Part shown: positions 8,952-16,498 of the stretch, one piece after another
How positions within the stretch are numbered: position 1 is the stretch's first letter
Layout: every line of letters starts with the position of its first letter
Assembly (NCBI RefSeq): GCF_002964605.1
Contig: NZ_PQDH01000002.1
Span: 310,001-374,000 of the forward strand
DNA length: 64,000 nt
Direction: 5' to 3'
Source of the DNA: Vallitalea okinawensis
GTDB lineage: Bacteria; Bacillota; Clostridia; Lachnospirales; PQDH01
Made by a program: the position numbers and the translations under genes
Notes under the pieces: model-generated
What the model saw: the letters and a program-made list of their open reading frames with translations, nothing else
What the model was told of the DNA's origin: nothing
Database searches by the model: none

Positions 8952-8985
8952 AAAAAAACTTCCATGTTTATCTTAACAGGAAGTT
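8952..8985 (-). terminator. Terminator of the HD-GYP/DUF5317 unit
   Basis: AACTTCC (8957-8963) and GGAAGTT (8979-8985) pair, and seven T follow on the minus strand. The stop codon of the DUF5317 gene lies inside the loop, so this closes that transcription unit. Confidence 0.75.
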
Positions 8986-9525
8986 CTTGTTACTGTATTT
9001 TTCTTTTACCACCATACAATTCTGAATAAATATGAACGTACCAACAATGATAAGTAAATCACCAATACTTAGTAACTTCGGAAATGGATAAGGCTTAGGT
9101 ATTGGGATTACGTCTGCGAATGTAATAAGACGGGTACCCTCATCTAAAATAGAATGCCATAGATCTACTTTAGGATTAGGTCCATAAGGAACATGAACAG
9201 GCATTGTCCCATTATTAGCTAAAATACAAATAAAGTTAAGGACTGTACCTACCGTTATTAACTGAAAAGATTTTCTTTCAATGTTAAGGATAAGTCCAAT
9301 TAATAAAAGAATATACGAAAGTATATGTATATAAAAATAGTAATTATCTAGAATATTTATAATTGCTTCATTCTTCCCTAGGTACAGCTTTGCACTTGCT
9401 ACTTGTACCAAAGCACTCAATAATATTAAATACCATCCTTTAATGTATACATGCTCGAAATTCGTAAATTTACCTTTCCGAATTAAAGCTATGATAACTG
9501 ATGATAAAACCGCTTCAGGTAACAT
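8968..9525 (-). CDS. DUF5317 family membrane protein
   Basis: 185 residues with about five hydrophobic segments. The conserved features of DUF5317 are present: NNGTMPVHVPYG, a lone D..H pair in DLWHSILDEGTRL, then FADVIPIPKPYPFPKLLSIGDLLIIVG. The role is unknown. It follows the HD-GYP gene with a 16-base gap and ends inside the unit's terminator, so it is the last gene of that unit. Such proteins often accompany HD-GYP membrane proteins in clostridia (recollection, not checked). Confidence 0.8.
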   Translation of the reverse strand: MLPEAVLSSVIIALIRKGKFTNFEHVYIKGWYLILLSALVQVASAKLYLGKNEAIINILDNYYFYIHILSYILLLIGLILNIERKSFQLITVGTVLNFICILANNGTMPVHVPYGPNPKVDLWHSILDEGTRLITFADVIPIPKPYPFPKLLSIGDLLIIVGTFIFIQNCMVVKEKYSNKNFLLR

Positions 9526-9541
9526 AAACTGGCTCCTTTAC

Positions 9542-10777
9542 TTAGGCAATTATCTTAAGAAACTCATCAACAAGTTCAGGTACAAACTGTGTTCCAGAAT
9601 TATCAATTAATTCCTTTATAGCTTCCTCTTTAGATAAGGCTTTCCTATAAGGTCTATCGGATGTCATTGCATCATAAACGTCAGCTATAGATAGAATTGA
9701 AGATTCGATAGGAATCTGATCCTGAGTCAGATGATTAGGATAGCCCTTTCCATCAGCCCTTTCATGATGACATCTGATAATTTCAGCAATATCCTTTAAG
9801 AAGTCCACATTGGATAGGATATTGGCTCCAATAGCTGGATGCGATTGAATTTGCTCATACTCTACCTTTGTTAAAGATGATGCTTTATTCAAAATATTAT
9901 CAGGCACACCTATTTTACCAATGTCATGCATTAACGCTGCTGTACTAACTTTCTGAATCTGTTTCTCAGACATTCCCATTGCTTTCGCCAAATCAACAGC
10001 ATATTTTTCTACTCTCTTAGTGTGACCACTTGTATATGTGTCTTTGCACTCCAGAGCTTTATTTAATGCTTGGATTGTATCGATGTAAATATTACGCATA
10101 TCTATGTACAATTTAAATGTATACCTTGCTAAAAGTAAAGGTGCAAAAAATAATATGACCGCTGGATATCCATAGTGCATATATGAAAGCGCTATGATGA
10201 TGCCTATTATGCCAATTCCAAAAGAGTTTATACATATTTCTTTAATATGCTCCTTTAATAAAGTAACATAAGATCGTTCTGTTACTAGGGTAAATAAACC
10301 TGACATTATTATTGCATTAACTATTTCATAACAAAAAATAACTAAAATCAAAATATGTAAAGAATAGATTTCTAACTGACCTTTTGTAAAATAAAGATAT
10401 AGCAACCCTGCAACACCATTTATGATAATTGCTTGAGCTACATTAAAAGCTGTTTTATATAGAGGTGTATTAAATAAGTGTATCCGCCCTCTACCTGATA
10501 TGTAGGGCATACGGAAAATAAAACCAATAGCAGTAACTATAGCCGCAAATAACGGTCCCCCAACCATAATTGCAACAACTGATATAGCAGTTCCAACCGA
10601 AACACCAACAGGTCTATTTGGTAACTCAATTAAAAATGACTCAGTTACAGTAACTAACAATCCCCATAAAATTATATCAAAATAATTTAAGTTATCATAT
10701 CTAACACCCAAATAACAAAGCATCAAGATAGCTAAGAAATAGATTAGACCAATATAAGCTCTAAGTTTTTTTGACAT
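9542..10777 (-). CDS. Membrane HD-GYP domain protein (putative cyclic-di-GMP phosphodiesterase)
   Basis: 411 residues. About six membrane segments fill residues 1-220. They are followed by a cytoplasmic HD-GYP domain: SGHTKRVEKYA, the HD pair in AALMHDIGKIGVPD, then HHERADGKGYP with the GYP signature, and ADVYDAMTSDRPYRKA. All metal ligands expected of active HD-GYP phosphodiesterases appear present. The membrane part probably senses something, possibly the 25-residue peptide encoded immediately upstream. GGAGGGG lies 11 bases before the ATG. It sits third in the unit 208-residue protein, peptide, HD-GYP, DUF5317. Confidence 0.9.
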   Translation of the reverse strand: MSKKLRAYIGLIYFLAILMLCYLGVRYDNLNYFDIILWGLLVTVTESFLIELPNRPVGVSVGTAISVVAIMVGGPLFAAIVTAIGFIFRMPYISGRGRIHLFNTPLYKTAFNVAQAIIINGVAGLLYLYFTKGQLEIYSLHILILVIFCYEIVNAIIMSGLFTLVTERSYVTLLKEHIKEICINSFGIGIIGIIIALSYMHYGYPAVILFFAPLLLARYTFKLYIDMRNIYIDTIQALNKALECKDTYTSGHTKRVEKYAVDLAKAMGMSEKQIQKVSTAALMHDIGKIGVPDNILNKASSLTKVEYEQIQSHPAIGANILSNVDFLKDIAEIIRCHHERADGKGYPNHLTQDQIPIESSILSIADVYDAMTSDRPYRKALSKEEAIKELIDNSGTQFVPELVDEFLKIIA

Positions 10778-10829
10778 GTCTATATTTCCCCTCCATATTT
10801 ATATCAAGTCGGCTTATTATTATTGCTAT

Positions 10830-10907
10830 TTAGATCCAACTTGCAGTTGCACCTGCTGATAACACTAATGCTAAAATGCTAACTAATGCAAATAAAATTC
10901 TTTTCAT
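10830..10907 (-). CDS. 25-residue hydrophobic secreted-peptide candidate
   Basis: ATG at 10907 reads MKRILFALVSILALVLSAGA followed by TASWI and a stop. A positively charged start, a leucine/valine-rich core and an SAGATAS tail look like a signal peptide with almost no mature part. It may be processed into a short peptide signal, or act as a leader. The start is supported by AAAGGGGGC 8 bases upstream. It is embedded in an RNA that can fold: ATATAGCC (10947-10954 side) pairs with GGCTATAT over the ribosome binding site. No AgrB-like protease or sensor kinase is adjacent; the nearest possible receptor is the HD-GYP membrane protein. Confidence 0.5.
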   Translation of the reverse strand: MKRILFALVSILALVLSAGATASWI

Positions 10908-10908
10908 G

Positions 10909-10960
10909 AATATAGCCCCCTTTACAATGACCTCTGTCATTCCGCTATAACAACAGGCTA
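10909..10960 (-). promoter_or_regulatory. RNA structure able to hide the peptide ribosome binding site
   Basis: On the minus strand ATATAGCC and GGCTATAT (the latter directly following the GGGGG of the ribosome binding site) are complementary. They enclose a perfect hairpin, AATGAC-AGAG-GTCATT, at 10925-10940. TAGCGGA occurs twice in the leader. The layout looks like a riboswitch or leader, but no known class (c-di-GMP I or II, preQ1, THF) was recognised. Confidence 0.45.
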
Positions 10961-11007
10961 TATCCGCTCCGCTAGAATTTGAAAATTAAGCCGACTTTGA
11001 TATTCCT

Positions 11008-11634
11008 CTAAACGTGAACCTGATTAAGCACTCGGTTCACTGCATCCAACGTAGCACGGGCAATTGCTTCGTTAAGATCATGTTTAACAATGGCTGTTCC
11101 TGATAATATCTGTTCATGCCCTCTTATGAAAGATGAAACGATGACAACTACTACATCTAGATTAGATAAAGTCACTAGTGTAACATCTTCTAAGTTAAAT
11201 AAATGTTCTATATCACAATACTCTTCAACGACTTTCAAAACAGTATTACCAACAAGGCGCTTCAAACTGTTGACAGTATTTATTCCAGAAGCACTATTCT
11301 CGTAAGTCTCTTCATCTTTCTGTAAAATGACTTTAATAGTTCCCTTGGAACCTTCATTGTGATATTCAACCTTATTTAAAACTAATCGGGCATCGTCGCC
11401 TTGCTCAACTATATCTTCTTTTATCTGAGCAACACTTATCTTTTTATGATCAATTGATAAATCAAATTTTGTCAATAATATAGCTTCAACATCTCTAATA
11501 ATTTGTTTTGGACTTCTATTTAGTCCTGATAAAATATGTATTTCCTCTATTCGTTCATTTTCATCAATAATTATCTTACAGCCTACTACAGACTTAATTT
11601 TCTGCAGATACTGCTCTATAATCTGAAAATCCAT
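11008..11634 (-). CDS. Conserved hypothetical protein with a SPKQIIRDVEA-type motif
   Basis: 208 soluble residues. Residues 1-70 contain IEEIHILSGLNRSPKQIIRD and then FDLSIDHKKISVAQI, an alpha/beta segment I recall from many Clostridia proteins without assigned function. The second half has regular strand-helix alternation, with VVVVIVSSFIRGHEQILSGT and a C-terminal helix. No catalytic motif is evident. It is the first gene of the unit leading through the peptide to the HD-GYP protein, which suggests a link to that signalling function. GGGGGG precedes the ATG by 6 bases. Confidence 0.7.
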   Translation of the reverse strand: MDFQIIEQYLQKIKSVVGCKIIIDENERIEEIHILSGLNRSPKQIIRDVEAILLTKFDLSIDHKKISVAQIKEDIVEQGDDARLVLNKVEYHNEGSKGTIKVILQKDEETYENSASGINTVNSLKRLVGNTVLKVVEEYCDIEHLFNLEDVTLVTLSNLDVVVVIVSSFIRGHEQILSGTAIVKHDLNEAIARATLDAVNRVLNQVHV

Positions 11635-11648
11635 CTTTTTCCCCCCAA

Positions 11649-11662
11649 TTGATAGATATCAA
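11649..11662. promoter_or_regulatory. Inverted repeat in the leader of the 208-residue gene
   Basis: TTGATAGATATCAA has perfect 6-base arms and sits between the promoter and the ribosome binding site. It may be an operator or a small mRNA hairpin. Confidence 0.35.
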
Positions 11663-11678
11663 TTTAGTCTTATAGTTA

Positions 11679-11707
11679 ATTATATAGAATAAACACTAAT
11701 AATTCAA
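11679..11707 (-). promoter_or_regulatory. Promoter of the 208-residue protein/peptide/HD-GYP/DUF5317 unit
   Basis: On the minus strand TTGAAT (11702-11707) and TATAAT (11679-11684) have a 17-base spacing. Confidence 0.65.
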
Positions 11708-11751
11708 TGATTTTTGAGGTTAAATCTACCAACTTGTCATAATGAACAAAA

Positions 11752-11781
11752 AAAAGAACAAAACTTAGTAAGAAAGTTTTG
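11752..11781 (-). terminator. Terminator of the rhodanese gene
   Basis: CAAAACTT (11759-11766) pairs with AAGTTTTG (11774-11781), and on the minus strand the stem is followed by TTCTTTTTTTTG. The rhodanese stop codon lies inside it. Confidence 0.75.
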
Positions 11782-12097
11782 CTCTCCATGCGCTCATGCC
11801 GCCTGTCATATTTTTGACGTTATACCCTTCACCAGCTAGCAAGTTTGCAGCCCTACCACTTCTTGAACCACTTGCACACACTAGGATGACTTGTTTATTT
11901 TTATTAACCTCATTCAAACGACCTGTAAGTTGGCCTAAAGGAATTAATTTAGCTTTTGGTATATGACCACTTTTATATTCATAGGATTCTCGCACATCGA
12001 TAATTTGTGTATTTTTATCATTTATAAGACTTTCAACTTCTTTAGCTGTTATGTTTTCATAGTTTTTTTTCAACAGGTTATCAAATAATCCAAACAT
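11765..12097 (-). CDS. Single-domain rhodanese-like protein
   Basis: 110 residues, a complete single rhodanese domain: ITAKEVESLI, IIDVRESYEYKSGHIPKA, then the active loop CASGSRSG with the sulfur-carrying Cys, and NMTGGMSAWRAKL at the end. Such proteins carry persulfide sulfur in the cytosol. The six-residue loop starting with Cys fits a sulfurtransferase rather than an arsenate reductase or phosphatase. An unusually long palindrome sits 20 bases upstream, so the gene may be regulated by a redox or sulfide sensor encoded elsewhere. Confidence 0.88.
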   Translation of the reverse strand: MFGLFDNLLKKNYENITAKEVESLINDKNTQIIDVRESYEYKSGHIPKAKLIPLGQLTGRLNEVNKNKQVILVCASGSRSGRAANLLAGEGYNVKNMTGGMSAWRAKLSY

Positions 12098-12117
12098 TCA
12101 TAAACCTCCTTGTTTTA

Positions 12118-12161
12118 ACAACTTAATATCTATATATTGTATTATATAGATATTAAGTTGT
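12118..12161. promoter_or_regulatory. 44-base AT-rich palindrome upstream of the rhodanese gene
   Basis: Two perfect 19-base arms (beginning ACAACTTAATATC) surround a 6-base centre (TTGTAT). It lies 20 bases before the ATG of the rhodanese gene. As DNA it could be a repressor site; as RNA it would be a hairpin directly upstream of the ribosome binding site. It has no T run on the minus strand, but is T-rich on the plus side. Confidence 0.6.
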
Positions 12162-12354
12162 TTTGTCTAGTATTTTTTTTAACATTCTTTATTAAATTAT
12201 TACCATTGTCAAATGAATTATAATTTTTTTCGTTTAGCTCATCTATTTCCCTTTTAAAATTCAAATATTTCATGTATAATAGATATAATTATTTTCTTGT
12301 ACAAATGATTATTGAATAAACTATAGAAAGAAAAGTATGAAAGGAGTGCATATA

Positions 12355-13083
12355 ATGAAAAATACAGCTGCTTTTTTTGATATAGATGGTACACTTTATC
12401 GAGAGGGTTTAATTACTGAAATTTTCAAAAAACTTATTAAATCAGAAATCATTGAACAACAACGCTGGTATAATGAAGTTCGAGAGAACTATAATAAGTG
12501 GGATAAGCGTCAAGGTAACTATGACGACTACCTTATAAAAATGGCAGATATTTATGTAGATGCAGTAAAAGGTATGCATCGTTCTCATATTGATTTCATT
12601 GCCAAAAAAGTGATTAATCAAAAAGGGGATCGCGTTTATACTTTCACTCGAGATCGAATTAAATGGCATCTTGACCAAGGTCATAAAGTTATCACTATTT
12701 CTGGCTCCCCTGCAGAACTTGTTAGAGAGATGGCCAAAAAACATGGTTTCCATGATTATCTAGGTTCAGAGTACGTAATCGATAAAAATGATCTCTATAC
12801 TGGTGAAGTAGTACCTATGTGGGATTCTGTTAACAAGCATAAGGCCATAGAACACTTTGTCAAAAAATATGAGATTGATTTGTCCCAATCTTATGCTTAT
12901 GGTGATACAGCAGGTGATTTTAGTATGATGCAACTTGTTGGTCACCCAGTCGCTATTAACCCTACAAGAGAGTTGCTTACTAAACTTAAATCCGATGAAA
13001 CAACAAAGGGTAAAGTACAGATTGTCGTTGAGCGTAAGGACATGGTATATGTATTACGACCAGATTGTATTCAGATTAATTAG
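12355..13083 (+). CDS. HAD-IB family hydrolase (SerB-like phosphatase)
   Basis: 242 residues. HAD motif I is AAFFDIDGTLY (both catalytic Asp present); motif II is TISGSPAELV; motif III/IV is SYAYGDTAGDFSMMQLVG with the metal-binding Asp. A helical cap lies between motifs I and II, as in the HAD-IB group that includes phosphoserine phosphatase and acyl-phosphate or lipid phosphatases. The start is ATG at 12355, because AAAGGAG lies 8 bases before it; the ATG at 12337 lies upstream of that site. It is monocistronic with its own terminator. The substrate is not certain. Confidence 0.85.
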   Translation: MKNTAAFFDIDGTLYREGLITEIFKKLIKSEIIEQQRWYNEVRENYNKWDKRQGNYDDYLIKMADIYVDAVKGMHRSHIDFIAKKVINQKGDRVYTFTRDRIKWHLDQGHKVITISGSPAELVREMAKKHGFHDYLGSEYVIDKNDLYTGEVVPMWDSVNKHKAIEHFVKKYEIDLSQSYAYGDTAGDFSMMQLVGHPVAINPTRELLTKLKSDETTKGKVQIVVERKDMVYVLRPDCIQIN

Positions 13084-13103
13084 GGTGATTTATTCACCCT
13101 TTT
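13082..13103 (+). terminator. Terminator of the HAD hydrolase gene
   Basis: GGGTGA and TCACCC form a 6-base GC-rich stem with a 5-base loop, followed by TTTT. It begins within the TAG stop. Confidence 0.75.
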
Positions 13104-13181
13104 CACAATCCAGTTCCTCAATATCTAATTCCTTCTTCTCTTCATATACAATGGAAATTTCATCGCTTATTTTTGTAATGG

Positions 13182-13215
13182 AAAAAAAAGAACAACTTTC
13201 TTATATATTGTTCTT
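13182..13215 (-). terminator. Terminator of the DUF445/DUF952 unit
   Basis: AAGAACAA (13188-13195) pairs with TTGTTCTT (13208-13215), with eight T following on the minus strand. The stem overlaps the end of the DUF952 gene. Confidence 0.8.
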
Positions 13216-13566
13216 AATATCCACAAGCTGGCTAAGCTTTTCATTCTTCTGATAGATGCCTTCTAGATCGGATTCAATCCAAAAATGATCTATAACTGCC
13301 TCTTTATTGATGGGTCCATAAACATGGGGGAAGTCTTGACCCTTTTGGGATAAATCCTCACTTTTCCACTTACTCGTAAGTTCATTTTCATTAATACATA
13401 CAATCATAACTCCCTTTTCAGCTATAAAATGCTTATTGAGTACCCATAATATTTGATGAGGATAGCAGCAATGAATAAATCCTTCTGTTTCCAAACTTGG
13501 ACTTACAAATTGATTTTGATTTTGAATTGTAACCCATTGCTTATCAGTTGCCGTAAAAATAATCAT
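13201..13566 (-). CDS. DUF952 family protein
   Basis: 121 residues from the chosen start. The family pattern is plain: IIFTATDKQW, SLETEGFIHCCYPHQILWV (the GFIHC motif), then FPHVYGPINKEAVIDHFW. DUF952 proteins are small cytosolic proteins of unproven function, sometimes compared with RNA or ADP-ribose-binding folds. The start is ATG at 13566, because GGGAG sits 8 bases before it; a GTG at 13575 would overlap that site. It follows the DUF445 gene by 12 bases and ends in the shared terminator. Confidence 0.82.
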   Translation of the reverse strand: MIIFTATDKQWVTIQNQNQFVSPSLETEGFIHCCYPHQILWVLNKHFIAEKGVMIVCINENELTSKWKSEDLSQKGQDFPHVYGPINKEAVIDHFWIESDLEGIYQKNEKLSQLVDIKNNI

Positions 13567-13578
13567 TTCTCTCACTCC

Positions 13579-14772
13579 CTATTGGAATAATAATAGTATA
13601 AATGCCATAATAGACCCAAGTAATGCCCCTAACCAGGTTATTGCTCTTAGCTCTTTTTGTGCAATGCTTAAAATCATTGCTTCTAATTCTTTTAATTCAA
13701 AAGCATTAATCTGTTCTTCAATAATTCTAGCTAAATTAATCGTCTCAATGATTTCCTTAATCCTTTCGTCAATCGTTATCTCATACTGATCTACAAAACG
13801 ATCTTCTATTTTCTTCATCATTGTAGGTGAAAAATTAATTTTTTGCCTAATGAGATTATTAACTTGATTTTTAATGATTTGATTGGTCAACCCTCTAAAC
13901 TCATCAGAATATAGCTCGTTGATGATATTCTCTGCAATATAATTGAAACCCTCTCTCAATCGTTCTTCAGAAATAAACTCATTAATTGCTTTATTGCTTA
14001 TTGACTCTACTAATCCTATCATAGCTTGTCTTAACATTTCTTGTGTTTCAGCATCATCAAGAAAATCGTCTACTTTAGATACTATTATGTTATAAATACT
14101 TCCTGAATCTACAAACATCGCACCGAGAGCACCAAATTTTTCACTAATAACATCTGACAACATACTTTTCAGTTTTACTTCAATGTTATCTTCTCTTAAT
14201 AACCCTTTTAACGATTCTTTTATTATAGGCACATTATTCAGTAGTACTACTTCTATATTACTGATTATTTCAGTGCCAAATACCTCTTTCAACGTCATCT
14301 CAGGTGAAAATTTATTCTCTAACTTGGTGTAGATGAGTTGTTGAAGGTCATCACCTTTAGATGCCAATTCTAGTTCAATGGTTGCATTAATTTTGTTCTG
14401 TATGAAGTCAATAACTAGTTGTTTGTCATCACTAAAAATTCCTTCCAAGAGTTCATCAATAATTATCCCTATAACGAGAGGTTGTGTTTTTTCTCGAAAA
14501 AGTATTCTGATTTGATCTTTTACCACTTCAGATTTTAACTCTTTATTAAGAACTTCTTCAGTTAACACGTAACCACCAACAGCTTCTGAAATTTTATTAG
14601 CAATTCTTTCTCTCTCTTTTGGAATAAGTCCTGGCGTAAATGGAATCTTTATATTCCCTATATGTTTCTCTGTATACGGTCTAAATAACATTTTTATAGC
14701 AAGCCAGTTAGTGCTATAACCAATTACTGCACCAACAATGGGAGTTATAATCCAATTCATCCATTCTGTCAT
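13579..14772 (-). CDS. DUF445 family membrane protein (YheB/YtpB-neighbour type)
   Basis: 397 residues. It begins with the membrane segment and family signature IGYSTNWLAIKMLFRP, then IPFTPGLIPKERERIA. A long helical, charged middle follows, and a C-terminal hydrophobic helix (LGALLGSIMAFILLLF). This N- and C-terminal hairpin topology, with a large soluble helical body, is the DUF445 pattern; the function is unknown. It is co-transcribed with the DUF952 gene directly after it. Confidence 0.85.
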   Translation of the reverse strand: MTEWMNWIITPIVGAVIGYSTNWLAIKMLFRPYTEKHIGNIKIPFTPGLIPKERERIANKISEAVGGYVLTEEVLNKELKSEVVKDQIRILFREKTQPLVIGIIIDELLEGIFSDDKQLVIDFIQNKINATIELELASKGDDLQQLIYTKLENKFSPEMTLKEVFGTEIISNIEVVLLNNVPIIKESLKGLLREDNIEVKLKSMLSDVISEKFGALGAMFVDSGSIYNIIVSKVDDFLDDAETQEMLRQAMIGLVESISNKAINEFISEERLREGFNYIAENIINELYSDEFRGLTNQIIKNQVNNLIRQKINFSPTMMKKIEDRFVDQYEITIDERIKEIIETINLARIIEEQINAFELKELEAMILSIAQKELRAITWLGALLGSIMAFILLLFQ

Positions 14773-14848
14773 GTTATCATCCTTTCGTACAATATCCTAA
14801 TGTCTACTTACATTATAGTCGATTATCAAAAAATGTAAATACATAAAA

Positions 14849-14878
14849 ACAATCAATTAACTTGTATTGAATGATTGT
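14849..14878 (-). terminator. Terminator of the VCBS-like lipoprotein gene
   Basis: ACAATCA and TGATTGT form a 7-base stem overlapping the end of the lipoprotein gene; TTTTTATG follows on the minus strand. Confidence 0.55.
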
Positions 14879-16109
14879 AAATGTGCTGTGACAAACATTC
14901 TTCAACGAAGTCCATATCAGGATTAGCAATGACGTTCTCTAAAATTAACTCCTCATTGGTAAACCCATAGACGCTTAATAATTGGCAAGATAATCCGATT
15001 GCTCCAGATACCATATATTTGTAGCTAATTAGTTCTTCTTCACCATCATCATCAATATCTATTATGTTATAACCCCTTATACCACCCTTATTATGCAACC
15101 AATCATCCGTTAATAAGTCTAATCCATTTTCCTTGTGGTATTCAATGTAATCATCAACCTCAGCTTTCTCTTCATCAGTTAAATTGATTTCCATCTGCAG
15201 ATCACCATTGTTAAAGGCTATTGCAATTGTATCTCCATCATAATTCACTACTTTGTTTTCATCAGGCTCATCCCCATCCCAAACCCTCTCTAATCCATCG
15301 TTTTGATCATAGGTATAATACTGCAGTCTATAAGATTGATTCCATTCCATTGGACCATCGACGTATAATAGTCCTCTTCCATTTTCACTAACAATGGTTT
15401 TAAACATACCATTGTACCTATTTCCATCATCATCAGCTCTAATTTTATTTTCAGCTAACCATTCAGTCATAGTTTCTACCTCTTTGCCAACTCTTAGTCG
15501 GACTCTACCATCATAATATAAAATAATCGGATCACTTTGACCATCATAATCAAGATCAACAGATTGATTTTGTTGTATGATGGTCTTCTCAAAGGAATCA
15601 TAATGGGCTTTATTATTTATAACTTTGATAATCACCCGATCCCATTGCTGTCTAAAAGGTTCATCAAGTCTCCACGGTAAATTATAAAGTTCACTCTCAC
15701 CTTTGAACCAGAAACTATTATAATCTAAATTGACATAAATTTCTTCATAACCATCGAACTTTAACTTTAGATGATGCTGATTTAAATTCTTATCCTTATA
15801 AACGGGTTGTCTTTTTCCCTTGAGAATTGCTAATATCATGCTTGTAAAATCTTTTGTTGCTGACATGTATAAAAAGTCATCTTCTTTTATCATTAAGGTT
15901 ATATCTTCTTCCTCTAGTAGACTATCTAAATCACGACTTAATGATTTCTTTTCAATTTGGATATCTATAAGCTTCTCTTCAATAGTTTCATTCTGTATCA
16001 AAACAGTTTCACTACTTTCAAGTTCTGCCTTATCACTGTTATCATACCTGCAAGAACTGAGTATCATTAGTAGAACTATCAAACACGAGATTAATAACAA
16101 ATTTCTCAT
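14853..16109 (-). CDS. Lipoprotein with FG-GAP/VCBS-like repeats
   Basis: 418 residues. The lipoprotein signal ends at MILSSCRY. An acidic linker is followed by a beta-rich body. Two acidic calcium-type loops, VDLDYDGQSDPIILYY and IIDIDDDGEEELISYKYM, match the repeat signature of FG-GAP/VCBS propeller blades. Repeats of this kind bind ligands outside the cell; no enzyme motif is seen. It is transcribed alone, ending in a terminator that overlaps its last codons. The exact function is unknown. Confidence 0.7.
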   Translation of the reverse strand: MRNLLLISCLIVLLMILSSCRYDNSDKAELESSETVLIQNETIEEKLIDIQIEKKSLSRDLDSLLEEEDITLMIKEDDFLYMSATKDFTSMILAILKGKRQPVYKDKNLNQHHLKLKFDGYEEIYVNLDYNSFWFKGESELYNLPWRLDEPFRQQWDRVIIKVINNKAHYDSFEKTIIQQNQSVDLDYDGQSDPIILYYDGRVRLRVGKEVETMTEWLAENKIRADDDGNRYNGMFKTIVSENGRGLLYVDGPMEWNQSYRLQYYTYDQNDGLERVWDGDEPDENKVVNYDGDTIAIAFNNGDLQMEINLTDEEKAEVDDYIEYHKENGLDLLTDDWLHNKGGIRGYNIIDIDDDGEEELISYKYMVSGAIGLSCQLLSVYGFTNEELILENVIANPDMDFVEECLSQHIYNHSIQVN

Positions 16110-16247
16110 AATTTACTCCTCATATACATAACTTTAAAATTAAAAACCTAATGGTATCATACCATATTTTTCATAAGATAACTATAAACGTTTAAGATCA
16201 AAGAACATTCCCCAGGAAATTGTCTACCATAAGTCTAATATCAAAAA

Positions 16248-16291
16248 AAGTGCATTGTTAAGTGTATAACGCTATACACAACAATGCACTT
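16248..16291 (-). terminator. Strong terminator of the Cys-rich peptide gene
   Basis: An 18-to-20-base stem (outer AAGTGCATTGTT with AACAATGCACTT, inner GTGTATA with TATACAC) is followed by seven T on the minus strand, which suggests a highly expressed short transcript. Confidence 0.85.
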
Positions 16292-16306
16292 ATTATTAAT
16301 ACCCCA

Positions 16307-16498
16307 CTACCAGTACTTAAAAAATTGATTATGATGAGGTTGGTCATAAGGTTGGCGATTACAACAAGGATCACAATAAGGATCATTTTTTGGAGGACAT
16401 GGACATCTAGGTGGGTAGCACTGATCAGGACATGGTCCACAAAGATACAAATAGGCTTTATCTAGACACTCATCAATTATACAACATATATCCTTCAT
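16307..16498 (-). CDS. 63-residue cysteine- and proline-rich protein
   Basis: MKDICCIIDECLDKAYLYLC begins the protein. It contains 11 Cys in 63 residues, with CPDQC, RCPCPP, YCDPCC and a His/Gln/Tyr-rich end. The spacing resembles clostridial spore-coat or metal-binding peptides, but no family was recognised. No signal peptide is present. ATG at 16498 is preferred: AGGATG lies upstream with fair spacing, and TTG at 16516 is the only longer option. An exceptionally stable terminator follows, so the transcript is a compact unit of its own. Confidence 0.65.
   Translation of the reverse strand: MKDICCIIDECLDKAYLYLCGPCPDQCYPPRCPCPPKNDPYCDPCCNRQPYDQPHHNQFFKYW

Larger units (their letters stand above)
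10801..11003 (-). repeat. Long inverted repeat enclosing the small peptide gene
   Basis: The right arm (10986-11003, read on the minus strand ATATCAAAGTCGGCTTAA) pairs with the left arm (10801-10816), with one bulged A. In the transcript the arms would form a 16-base stem enclosing about 170 nucleotides, including the whole peptide gene. One arm starts 5 bases after the stop of the 208-residue gene; the other lies just upstream of the HD-GYP ribosome binding site. No target duplication is seen at the ends. It may be an RNA element or a tiny mobile element. Confidence 0.55.

Noticed and set aside
8849-8965. N-terminal extension of the amidohydrolase frame
   Set aside because: It contains a 18-base-spaced promoter and part of the DUF5317 terminator, and has no ribosome binding site; GTG at 8848 has GGAGG 5 bases upstream.
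10801-11003. c-di-GMP riboswitch for the HD-GYP unit
   Set aside because: The conserved GGCAAACC and GAAA tetraloop-receptor parts of class I, and the class II core, are not visible; only generic hairpins can be drawn.
10801-11003. Mobile MITE-like element
   Set aside because: The inverted ends fit, but no target duplication was found and no second copy is in the window, so an RNA structure is equally likely.
11649-11662. Separate small gene in the leader of the 208-residue protein
   Set aside because: The inverted repeat TTGATA/TATCAA explains the conserved look of the sequence; no start codon with a ribosome binding site occurs there.
13104-13181. Extra gene between the HAD hydrolase and DUF952 genes
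   Set aside because: The short gap lies between two convergent terminators and has no frame with a ribosome binding site.
16258-16465. Overlapping frames on both strands at the Cys-rich gene
   Set aside because: They run through the terminator stem and antisense to the peptide gene and have no ribosome binding site or family resemblance.
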